DNA from: Trichoplax sp. H2
Lineage: Eukaryota > Placozoa > Uniplacotomia > Trichoplacea
Direction of reading: 5' to 3'
Length of the DNA stretch: 64,000 nt
NCBI GenBank assembly: GCA_003344405.1
Contig: NOWV01000011.1
Coordinates: 930,001-994,000, forward strand
In this document: one piece after another, positions 48,563 through 59,261 of the stretch
Layout of the letters: every line of letters starts with the position of its first letter
Numbering within the stretch: position 1 is the first letter of the stretch
Position numbers and translations under genes: made by a program
Notes under the pieces: generated by a model
What the model was told of the DNA's origin: nothing
Seen by the model: the letters and a program-made list of their open reading frames with translations, nothing else
Database searches by the model: none

Positions 48563-49316
48563 CGTCTGAGGAATACGAGCTCTGTAAGATCTCTTCTGTA
48601 ACATCCTTATTGCCTTGTTTTGGATCCGTAATTCTTATAATCTTCTTTTTACGTACTGGAGGATTTTTTTCCTTTACAATGTTGTTCATGATAGGGGCTG
48701 ATTGTAAGCGCTGCTGTTGTTGTTGCTGTTGTGGTTGTGAGACCATGTTGGAAGGATTGATAGGATTGGAATTAGCTGCATAAGAAGGCCCAAGCCCATT
48801 CCTGATTGCTTCGGTGTACTGACCATTAACCGGCATCATAGCAATGCGAGTGTTAGCGTTTATAACTGGTCGGTAGATCTGTGGTCTTGGAACCGTTGTC
48901 AAATAACCATAAGCTGAAGGAGAAGTTGCACCAGTTGCATGGTGCATTGGCTGATGAGCAACAGGAGTAGCTACTACTGGTGCACTACCGATAGTAGCTG
49001 GCATATAACGCGGGCGTATCATCACACTAGTCGGAGGAAGAAGGCGATGAGCTTGTGATTTAGCATATACATTATTTCCGCTAGGGTTAGCATATGCTAA
49101 GAATCGATCTCCTTCGTTAACACGCAAGCCATGTTCACGTCGTTGTAGCACTGGAAGGATAACGGCATTATTCATTGGTGGAGGTAATGGTGGCGGCGGT
49201 GGACGTGATTGTGGCCTCATGATCGGCTGCCCAACAATTTGTACCGATTCTTGAGGTAGAGGCGACAACGCGTAACTATATGCGTAATGCGGCTTGCTAG
49301 TAGCCATACTTGCTAC
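48563..49316 (-). CDS. Exon resembling the eIF4G N-terminal region (partial gene)
   Basis: One exon, with ATG at 49307 and an in-frame 3-codon leader after the acceptor GACATTAG. It ends at the donor GACG|GTAACA, phase 1. About 249 codons. The protein is disordered and Pro/Gln/Asn-rich, with a PPPPPLPPP run, SNPINPSNM and a QQQQQQQ tract encoded by a CAA/CAG repeat. Near its end is KKKIIRITDPKQGNKDVTEEIL, which resembles the short conserved motif of eIF4G N-terminal regions (KKRIRIRDPNQGGKDITEEI in vertebrates as I recall it). In eIF4G that motif precedes the eIF4E-binding and MIF4G parts. No MIF4G or MA3 exons are visible in the 47-48.5 kb downstream region, so this is either the 5' part of a gene whose later exons I cannot see, or a truncated paralogue. 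The name is inferred from one motif plus composition. Confidence 0.6.
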
Positions 49317-49679
49317 CTAATGTCTTCATATGCTATAGAAAGTTAAACTTGATTGTCATAAAGTATTAAAGCGCTTCCGCTTCCAACTTTTACAGCAACT
49401 CCAGTAGCGGACTAACGCCAGCACTATCTGAGATAGCTGCCTGCTAAGAAATTACATCAGGAAAACGGTAATGAATATAAAATTTCGAACTTTTATTAAA
49501 AGCCGTACATCATATAAGTATTATTGGATATACCAATATATGCATAAAATTTGTTTTACGCGACATTATACGGTATAGTTATCCTATTGAATTATTTACC
49601 AACTAAAACAGAGGTTTACTGCAAGTCGTTCTATTTAATCATCGACACTTGAAGATTCATTTAGGATGTCAAAAAGAAT

Positions 49680-50130
49680 TGTTGCAAGTTTTCCTACTAT
49701 GGAAGGGTAATTTGCAATGTAAGATTTGCTATGAGTTTATCCTTCATAGACATTGAAGGGTAATTTACAATGGCAGAAAGATTTGCTACTAATCCTTTAA
49801 CTATCGTCATTAAAAGGGGTAACTTACATTCTAATAGAACGTAAGAATGGCTTTGATGGTCTTTTCTATTATGGACATTGAAGGGAAGTTAGCATAGAAA
49901 AAGATTTGCTACTAGTCCTTCTATTATCGATATTAAAGGGTGATTTAGAATGGTTAAAGGATTTGCTACTAGTCCTTTCATTATTGATATTGAAGAGTAA
50001 TTTATAATGGAATGTAAGAAAGACTGTGAAGATCTTTCTATTACCGACATTGGAAGGTAATTTAAATGTAATCTAAGAAAGATTTTGATGGTCTTTCCAT
50101 TATCGACATTGAAGAATAATACAATTAGAA
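49680..50130. repeat. Minisatellite, ~56-68 bp unit, about 7 diverged copies
   Basis: Units of the form GAAGGGTAATTTACAATGG..AGAAAGATTTGCTACTAGTCCTTTCATTATCGACATT. The segment boundary 'ACATTGAAGGGTAATTT' recurs near 49693, 49753, 49815 (diverged), 49876, 49932, 49990, 50050 and 50109. Unit divergence is moderate, so the array is older than those at 15.6 and 51.2 kb. It lies 5' of the eIF4G-like exon. The open frame 49889-50176 is repeat-derived. Confidence 0.88.
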
Positions 50131-50179
50131 TGTAATAGTATTCTGGTATAGCATTATTCCGTTCCCAAATCCTCATTTA

Positions 50180-51174
50180 AAGATGAGCTTTATATTACAT
50201 CGGTGTGGATAAGAAATTATAGTATGAACAACAATGACCAGGATAAACTAATTATTTCAAGCAGGAAATATGACGAGATACTTAAACTACAATAGCGATT
50301 CGATAAAGTGTAATGCATCAAATGCGGCAATTAGCGACAACATGAAAAGATTTTGTATGTCAGCATACGTTGAATAACTACAAACTACTGTACTACATTT
50401 CAATATTGTAAACTATTTGATGGTCAAATAAACTGTCTAGAAAATTTGATCCATAATATTGATCAGACTATTCCTTAATCAAGACTATCAAACTGCTTCT
50501 TTCCTTATATATATATATGTGCTATTTAAATAAGCTACAGCAAATTAGAGCGTGAATGATTCCCTATATAATAGTCGTTACTGCAATCTGAACAATCTTC
50601 GATAGAAATTGGAAACGATACTCAGAAAATCAATCTCTACCAGTTAAAGGTAAGTTGTAGTCATCATGGTTTTTTACCTTAAGGTTGGACTTTACACTGC
50701 TGTACAAGTACTCCCTACACTGTTAGATTGCACTATAAACTACCAGAAACTAATTATAGTGTAGAAACCAAGAAACTTATACTGACAGCTAAAAAGTGGT
50801 ATACAGAGAAGTGAGACTTACAGACTAAAAGTTAAATTAATGTCATAGTACTTGTTAGTCATTCCTACTGTGCTCTTTCTTGACTACAATCAGGGACTAC
50901 TCGAAAGAAGAGAAAGGGAGACAGGACACGATCGTTGACGATATGGAGGCCGATTTTTTTGCTAGTTATTTCAACTATACTGACCATCGGTAATTATGGG
51001 CTATACTGTACACGACAGGCTGCAAATTAGCTGCCAAGTTGGTTTAAATGACAGCAAGCCGTTCCTGTTATAATGTGTGGAGACTATGACGATTAGTAAC
51101 ATACAATAATTAGCCACAGACGGCAATTATTTATTTTTACCGCAAAACCACGGTGTAGTTTGTCAAGGATAAAG
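50180..51174. other. Intergenic, no gene seen
   Basis: Contains a short (TA)n run near 50506-50518 and TACTGTAC-type words near 50385-50395. No gene recognised on either strand. Confidence 0.45.
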
Positions 51175-51660
51175 AATAAGAATATACTCGTATACTCCTA
51201 GCTTTAGCCGTGGACCAGTGCCGGTAGTTGAGCACAAGTCTTGCAATAGTACGGTATCCCACTAGCTTGTCATTTAGTTAGGCAGAAGGGTGATTAAATA
51301 AAACTTGAGTAGTGAAATAAAATAATAAGAATATACTCGTATACTCCTAGCCTTTGCCGTAAACCAGTACCGGTAGTTGAGCACAGGTCTTGCAATAGTA
51401 CGGTATCCCACTAGCTTGCCATTTAATTAGGCAGAAGGGTGATTAAATAAAACTTGAGTAGTGAAATAAAATAATAAAAATATACTCGTATACTCCTAGC
51501 CTTTGCCGTGGACCAGTGCCGGTAGTTGAGCACAAGTCTTGCAATAGTACGGCATCCACTACTAGCTTGTAATTTAATTAGAAATGCTAATGGTACAGTC
51601 CTATACTGCAAGTAATTTAGGCTAGGCAGGAGAGTGATTCAATTCGTAAAACTTTGAGTA
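51175..51660 (+). repeat. Minisatellite, 149 bp unit, 3 copies
   Basis: Units start at 51175, 51324 and 51473 with AATAAGAATATACTCGTATACTCC, pass through 'CCGTGGACCAGT' and 'CCGGTAGTTGAGCAC', 'CTTGCAATAGTACGG', and end in 'GGCAGAAGGGTGATTAAAT'. The exact 149 bp spacing and near identity indicate recent expansion. The third copy carries a ~45 bp insertion (about 51582-51628) before its tail. Confidence 0.93.
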
Positions 51661-54600
51661 GTGTCACATGGTACGAGCTAGCTAATTTCAATATTGAATG
51701 ATTTGAATCTAAAGTACGGAGAATAGGCGTGAAATCATTGGAAAAATCAATGATAAATTTCCAATCTTTGCAAATGATCGCGATACGTTATCGTATCGAT
51801 TTTTACTATAGATCGCTTCAGAACTTGCCAATTTTCGATCCTATTATCAGTTCAATTCAATCATTTTGTCTATAAGATATTATCTAACGTAGTAAAATAC
51901 TACAGCTGAGTCGGCAATCGCTAATCATATATCCAAGTCATTGTAAAAGTTGCATAAATCGGCAAGATATCGACGATTTTAAAACGAAAAACGACCGAAC
52001 GTATGAAAATGGATTATCGATCATGCCTAATAATACTGGTATACTGTAGAAGCTTCAGAAAAAAAAAGCAGCAGCTTGCCTACTACAGTAGCATAGTAAG
52101 TTGTAGAGAACCGTAGTATCATCGGCCACAGATGGAGAAAAGATCCAATGTAGTTGAACGTTTTATATCCTATCTCGTAGTGCGCGTATTGATATCGAAA
52201 TGGTCAATTCTACTTTCAAACTCTCCTTCTAAAATGACATGAACTCACGACACTATTCTATGGATGAGAAAGGAAGCGAGAATGAACCAATCCAAGTAAT
52301 AGGACAATTTCATTAGCATACGTATTTTAAAAATTAAAAAGAGATGTATAGTATTCACCTCCAAGACATGCTATCAAATTAAACCTGGAGCTATTTGAAA
52401 AGCCTAAAAGTTAGCGATGTTTTGGACAATGTTCGAAAAGTAAACTTTCGCGACGACAATTGAAATAATAATACGTAAGATCATCAACGTATTGTAAACT
52501 AATCATAATGCGGGTGTTAAAGGAAATAGTAGCATGGAAGAAAGAGAGGCTTTGATGTCTTTTGTAACTCTTTGGCTTTGAATAATCTGCTCTAATTTGG
52601 ACACAATGCAAAACGTAATCGTTAATTAGCCGTTTGCTTAATATATTAACCAAAAACAATGGCTAAAAAGCATCATTCCTGCGTGATTTAGAAAAGTGAA
52701 AAAAGCAAACAAACGCAATAGGTACTGATACTTTCGCTCAACTATTCAAATAGTGTAAGCACCCAATATTAGCTATTTCAATGATGGACTGCAGTAGGAG
52801 AAAAGTCTATTCATTTTTATTTAAGAAGGATTATTCATCACCCATACAGTCTTTCATAACCTACAAACTACAGTATGTCTTCGTCTTATCCCAGCATTTA
52901 ATAAACGTAGAAGACCACTATAATTTTTCATGTATTTACGTTATGATCAAGCACTCCTTCACTTGATGTGTTCGCTGCATGGATGACATTATTACTATTA
53001 ACTTGCAAAGCATTATTTTAACGTTTATCCCTAGTCAAGTGCATTGCTGTGAAAAACTTTTACTGAGACATTATTTCAATACGTATACATTATCATAAAT
53101 TAACGTAACAGAGATGTATTTACGTACTATAGGAGTATCGATCATCAGCGATTTCTCGATGAAAATCAATTTTATAAAAAATGAGAAAAAGAGAAGGAAC
53201 GGAAACGAACTTACAGTACTGTACAAACAATGTAGAAGCTGATATTTTTTGACTGTATTATAAAATTGAATTTTTATCGAAAAATTCCTGATATTAACGT
53301 GATTTTAATACTATATTAATAAGAAAAAAAAGAAGCAAGACAACGTAGTGAGTGTTAACCAGCTTCTCAAGTCATGCTGGAATTTCTTATCGGTATAAAC
53401 TTGGATAGTGTGCTAGTTGATCATAAGCGCACATCGTCATCAACTAGCTAATACTGGAAAATGATTGTCAAAGTGATTCCGATATGATAATAACATGACA
53501 AGGCCAGAACATGATTCAAGGTGTAATAAAATACTTCTTGATGCATATCATAAACATACGACAAGAGATGAAAGAAATTGATATGTGTGCATTCTATCCT
53601 TTGCTATTTTTTTTTTACAGTCGAGTTATTCTATCTTTGTCAACTATAGGTGAAGAGAAAACTGTTACAGCATTGATCCTTGCTGTTTCATTTCTTACAT
53701 TGCAAAAGCATAGTTGTGCGGATGAAAGTTTCAATGAATTGGATTTTAATTTCAAACGTTGTAATATCCCTTGTGCGTACAAGATTTCTCTACTCTGGAC
53801 GACTAACTTGAATAAAATATCACCGTTCGAATTCAAATACTAGTTAAAGCATGGCATTGAAGTGATACAGCGAATTGCTTACTATTATTGTTGGTAACGG
53901 CAATTTAATCGGTAGTACACGAGTGTCGCCATCCTCCTTTTACAAGGTACATAAACAAGCTCCGGTGTCGTCATGTTGATGTGATGTATTTGGTTGCCCA
54001 AAAATAATATCGAACTATTGCATTCTCTCGACACCAGATTGGATTTCTATTCATTCTGCTCTAGCGTAGACAAGATTAATTAAGCAACAATGGCTGTAAG
54101 CCATACGTATCACTCTTACTCTTGTAGACATGGCATTCAAGTAGTTTGTCGATGACCGATCAAGAAAGTCAAAGCATGCTTTTAGCCAAATCATACGATA
54201 CACCAGGGCAAAAGGAATATATCCAGAAAATAAACTAATACTGCACGCATCAATAGACACAAATGAATCCAATAAGAAATAAAATTAATGTGTTGCTAAC
54301 TATTTCAAGATTGTCTTGTCTAGCACTGGCAGCAATGATTGTGGTTCAAAACGCCATGGTTTTTTCTACCTTGATCTTCTTGGTACTTTTAGTGATCTCC
54401 ATTTACAAAGACTAAGTAAAGTTCAATTGATAGTTTACACTCCAATTTCCATTAGTTTTCCATTTTGATCACATTGTAGGCATACCGAAGCTAAAATCGA
54501 TTAACTACTGTAGACATGGTGATCGTACCGCTACCAAGGTAAATATTAGTAGCAATGAGTTCTAGTGAATTAGTCAATGTTTGAGGAATTTCTCAACATG

Positions 54601-54738
54601 ATCCATGGTTTTGATCGTTGTAATAGAAATATTAACATTTCTGTAAGAACGATAGCGATCAAAACCGTTGACAATACAGCAAATTTTTTCAACATCGTAT
54701 CGGCACTTGTTAGTCCCTATCGCTCTCTTCAAACGATG
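51661..54738. other. 3 kb region without a recognised gene
   Basis: Nothing identifiable. An open segment at 53626-53843 follows a textbook acceptor (ATTTTTTTTTTACAG) on the + strand. The same DNA is also open on the minus strand and contains a GTAAGA donor there, so its strand cannot be decided. Neither translation resembles a family I know. The 3' end (from about 54420) grades into the old repeat family of the next entry. Confidence 0.4.
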
Positions 54739-55275
54739 GTCTAGCTAGGCCGTAGATAACAGTTAGAGTAGATTAATTTTAATTCAAATTGATTGTACCC
54801 ATCTCTCCGTTTGCTTTCAAGGTTTCGATCCTATTGCCAGTAGCCCTGATTTAGCAGGCAACATGATATACCAGTATTGTAAAGTAGAAGGCAGGCTTTA
54901 TTACTGAAGAAGAAGTCAATTTAATCGATACTAGATTTAGGCGTATTCACTAAGATCGCTAGTCAAGATTGAACGGTTAGATAAAGGTCTCGCGTATCTC
55001 TATTTGGTCTAGCTAGGCTGTAGATAACAGTTAGAATAGATTAATTTAATTCAAATTGATTGTACCCATCTCTCCCATTTGCTTTCAAAGTTTCCATCCA
55101 ATTGCCAGTGCCCCTGATTTAGCAAACAACATGATATACCAGTATTGTAAAGTAGAAGGCAGGCATTATTACTGAAGAAGAAGTCAATCTGATCGATACT
55201 AGATTTAGGCGTATCCACTACGATTGCTAGTCAAGATTGAACGGTTAGATGAAGGTCTCGCGTATCTCTATTTAG
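54739..55275. repeat. Tandem duplication, 267 bp unit, 2 copies (plus old degenerate relatives)
   Basis: Copies begin at 54739 and 55006 with GGTCTAGCTAGGC and share GTAGATAACAGTTAGA, 'CCCATCTCTCC', 'TTTGCTTTCAAGG', 'CCTGATTTAGCA', 'GATATACCAGTATTGTAAAG', 'TACTGAAGAAGAAGTCAAT' and the end block GGTCTCGCGTATCTCTATTT. More diverged versions of the same words ('ATTAGTAGCAATGAGT', 'AGTAGAAAGGCAGACATTA', 'CTCATCTCTGTTTGC') appear at 54540-54600 and 55470-55620, so the whole 54.4-55.7 kb zone seems to be built from one ancient repeat. Confidence 0.85.
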
Positions 55276-56659
55276 GCTGGAAGATGGCCTAGCAGTTGTC
55301 CATTTTGTTCACATGGCGAGTATACTTTACCCTAGTACTATTCGATAGACAGCTCGATCGTGTAAAGCTACAAAGGCAAGCAGGAGTAGAAATGGGTCAA
55401 GACGATCAATCTCCAACCTAATACGGCTGGTCCACAGATCATAGTTGGATTCATTTAAAATCCAATTGAGTTGATGCTCATCTCTGTTTGCTTAAGCCTT
55501 AAGTTTTCACTAGTTTTTTTCCAGTTGGTTCATCTTGTAAGCACATACTGTCCCATTCAATTGTAGGATAGCATAAAGTAGAAAGGCAGACATTAGTAGC
55601 AATGAGTGATAGCAAAATAGTCAATACGTGGACGTCAATAGTGTCTGCATAGACGATACTCCTTTAAATGGGTAAAATGTTCAATTACAAACGTAGAAAA
55701 TAGTCCAAGAATTATCGCTTTAATAGCCCCTCCATTAATGTAGAAGATTGGTAGCATCGACTTGACTATTCGATAGCATGGAATACTAAAAAAGAAGGAT
55801 GATTTGCTAGTTTGGATTTAAACTATGTATGGATTATTGCAGTCTATCAGGGGATGAAGGTGCAATATGGACCAAAGTAAACGATACTCTTTCTCAGACA
55901 GTAAAATGCATGTATTACCTCGATTTTCAGCTACAACCAAGATACAGGCATGGATACCTTGACAGTTGAACAAGAACTACCAATCTACAAGTAGAAAGAA
56001 GCGTTGGGTGCTTGAATGATGAAGAAGTTGGAAAATACCAGCATAAGATTAACAGCCTGGAATCCACTGCAAGTGCTGCCTAATGTCGCCTCATTCAGCC
56101 TTTCCCCTCTATGGTAAAGAGCGATTGCACCCTGGTGTATTAACTGATAGTCAAGTCTAAGTACTACCACCCAGACGACAGTACTAGCGTAGGCTAATCG
56201 CGATATACAAAGTACAATATAGCAACGTATGTCCACATTGGACACTATACAGCAATGGACTTCCTTCGCTGGCATGCTCGCTTTCAATGAATATTGGCTT
56301 TCTGATCGTAGGGTTGCGTCGATTACCTTTCTTCTTTTCCATAGGATTAGTAGAGCATAGGATAATGAATTTGTAGCTTGCAAATCATGCTATACAGTAG
56401 TATAGAGAAGAGCCTCGATAGTTAGACTGGCTTATTATTTTCGCCCTTGGAGTTTTGCTAGTTGCAATCCTTACTGGTGCTACCATCGATCAACTTTAGC
56501 GTATTTTTGAAGATAGTGTTGAAGATCGTTTACAAGTAAAGCAACGTACTTCAACTGAAATTTCTGATCGTCTACTAGCGAGTGATGCTGCTAGGGTAGG
56601 CTACACTGATTCCTCTTCTTTGGACGGCAACATCCACGTCGATCTATGCAAAGGTGGAC
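55276..56659. other. Repeat-derived, non-coding zone
   Basis: Blocks related to the 267 bp unit and fragments resembling the 140 bp unit that follows. A 132-codon minus frame at 55985-56383 has no family resemblance or splice context and is not called. Confidence 0.45.
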
Positions 56660-57390
56660 GTCGATTTATCGCATTGGAAGATCGTCAGCTTGGATGTTTT
56701 AAAAGTAGCAGCATTGGTGCTAAAAACTGAAATTTAGAGTAGCCACCAACTAGTGATTCAACTGTACTTTAGATAGCGATCGATATCGAATCCATATCGA
56801 TGCTTGTAGATCACATTGGAAGATCGTTTGCTTGGATGTACTAAGTGTAGCAGCATTGGTGCTAAAAGCTGAAATTTTACAGCAGCCACCGACTAAGTGA
56901 TTCAACCGCACTTTAGATAGCGATCGATATCTATACTTGTAGATCGCATTGGAAGATCGTTTGCTTGGATGTACTAATTGAAGCAGCATCGGTGCTAAAA
57001 GCTGAAATTTCACAGCAGCGAACTAGTGATTTAATTGTACTTTAGATATCGATTGATATCTAATCCATATCGATACTGGTAGATCGTATTGGAAGATCGT
57101 TTGCTTGCATGTACTAAGTCAAGCAACATTGGTGCTAAAAGCTGAAATTTCACAGTAGCTAACTAGTGATTTAACTGTACTTTAGATACCGATCGATATC
57201 GAATCCATATCTATACTTGTAGATCGCATTGGAAGATCGTTTGCTTGGATGTACTAAGTCAAGCAACATTGGTACTAAAAACTGAAATTTTAGAGCAGCC
57301 ACCGACTAGTGATTCAACTGCACTTTAGATAGCGATCGATATCGAATCCATATCTATAATTGTAGATCGCATTGGAAGATCGTTTGATAG
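56660..57390. repeat. Minisatellite, ~133-143 bp unit, about 5 copies
   Basis: The word CATTGGAAGATCGT recurs at 56672, 56814, 56947, 57087, 57227 and 57370. Each is followed by 'TTGCTTGGATGTACTAAG', 'GCATTGGTGCTAAAA', 'CTGAAATTT', 'CACTTTAGATAGCGATCGAT' and 'CGAATCCATATCGATAC'. The unit is rich in GATC and GATCGAT palindromes. It ends ~250 bp upstream of the Thg1-like gene start. Confidence 0.92.
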
Positions 57391-57643
57391 TACAGTAGAT
57401 ACAATTATATTTAATGCAATTCGCGTATATAATCAATCGTTACAATTGAAGCATTCACAATTACGTGTATTGCTGCTGGAAGTGAAATTTCAGACTTTAC
57501 ACCGGCTAGGTAGGGATTTAGCTGGTGTAGGCTGTAGGATAAACGTATCCTGTACTTTGGATAGTAACATCAACATCCATGGCCTTGCTGTATGTACCGT
57601 ACTTTGATTTTGAATCTAGGATTAAAATAGCGACAGAACAACG

Positions 57644-59261
57644 ATGCATCGAATGATAAGTCGAAGTTATCGAAAATGGCCTCTGAAAGAAATCGGAAAT
57701 CGTATGAAAGATTATGAACGACAGATGGAATGGCAAGTACAGGCCAACCAATATTACATCATTCGTTTAGATGGTCATGCTTTTACTAAATATTGCCAAG
57801 GCTTAACTAAACCGTTTGATCATCGCATCTATCTGGCGTTGTTGCATACAGCTGCCGACCTCCTAAACAAATTTGGCTCGAGATCGGCATTCTGCTTCAG
57901 GTATCTCACTCTGTATTATAGCAAAGCTTCCATCTGCAGTTTGCACTCTATTTTGTAATGAATAGCAATTACCTAGCAGAAAAAGCAAGGAGTAGATATC
58001 AAACGCACATTGTGTACTGCCTTGCATAACTAATCCAGATGCACTATCTGTCTTTGATTACATACAAGGCTAGCCTTACATAAGTTGAATTAATAAACGA
58101 TGATGTCACTCATCATAATCATCAAACTACCGTACCATTAACTCGATAGCTTGAACAAATAGTAGTAAAATAACAACAACTTAGACTTACCTATGTACTA
58201 GAACAACAGATGCAATTATTATCCAACACCTACAAATATCATCCACAATGAACAGTTTAAATTGATGACAAATGACTAGCATCGAAATTGTCGACTAGTT
58301 GACAGCTTTGCTTATGCTCTTTAAATCTAAAATATGAATGAATACCACTGTAATTTTTATTTTCATTTTCTATAGTGATGAAATTTCCTTGGTGTTTGCA
58401 CCGACTGAACCATCCCAACGCTCCGATAGAGAAGGAGGCGAAGAAGGAATTATACACTATCAAGGTCGTACGATGAAATTGTGCTCTTTAACTGCTGGTA
58501 TGGCCTCTTCCCGTTTTAACTATTATATGAATATGCAGCAATTCAATGACACGATGGATGCCCTGACATTAGCTAGGATTCAAAGTCACCCAGCAATCTT
58601 TGATTCGCGCCTGTTTTGCTTACCAAATGCTGATGAAGTTGTCAAAAACATTTATTGGAGAGCTCATGATTGCTTAAGAAATTCTAAAATCTGTTAGTCT
58701 ATAAATATATTAATCATATGAATATATTCTTGTTAGTCTATTGAATTATTAAATTATTAGTCGGCTACAATTAGATCAGCAGAATTGATATTCGGTATAT
58801 ATGTATACGAGTACATAATCTTTATTAATAAGAAAAACGACATTTGTAGCTTCGGTAGAAATGTGCTATGGGTAACTTAAATTTGATTATTAATCAAAAC
58901 TAATAGTTTAATTATTGAATATTTTTAAGCATTTGCTCAACATCATGTATCAAGACAGTCATTACACCGTGTCAAAGCATCTGAGGCTATTAAATTAGTC
59001 AAAGACAAGAAAGGCATCAACTACTCGCTTGATACTCCGGATTGGTTTCGGTATGGCACTTTAATCAAGAAAATTTTGGTTGATCATGAAGGTATAAACG
59101 GAAAAACTGGAGAACCTGTCAAAGTAAAACGCTCGAGAATAGCATACGGTAGCATTAACTTTACGTCAAATCTCGCTAGTAATATAGAAGAGATATTACT
59201 AGCTAAGCATGCACCTACCGAGACCAAATTACAATTGCTAAAGCCGACATTAAGTCCGTGA
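57644..59261 (+). CDS. Thg1-like protein (3'-5' nucleotidyltransferase), 3 exons, 301 aa
   Basis: Member of the tRNA-His guanylyltransferase superfamily, enzymes that add nucleotides to RNA in the 3'-5' direction. Exons 57644-57900, 58376-58692 and 58930-59261; junctions GTATCT..TATAG and GTTAGT..TTTAAG, in phase. The catalytic domain shows MKDYE, IIRLDGHAFTKY with the first metal aspartate (D43), and SDEISLVF with the second metal pair D87/E88, which only appears when exons 1 and 2 are joined. Then come KLCSLTAGMASSRFNYY, DSRLFCLPN, YWRAHDCLRNSKI and the C-terminal DWFRYGTLIKK. It lacks the HINN-type motif typical of true eukaryotic Thg1 and reads as the Thg1-like (TLP) subfamily that repairs or edits tRNA 5' ends, for example in mitochondria. 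The basic N-terminus could be a weak mitochondrial signal. The start at 57644 is chosen as the first ATG of the exon; an in-frame ATG follows at 57653. Confidence 0.85.

Noticed and set aside
53511-53843. 110-codon + strand frame with a strong acceptor inside
   Set aside because: The same DNA is open and has a donor on the other strand; no family match, so strand and coding status cannot be decided.
55985-56383. 132-codon minus frame
   Set aside because: Lies in repeat-derived DNA; composition and lack of motifs suggest chance.
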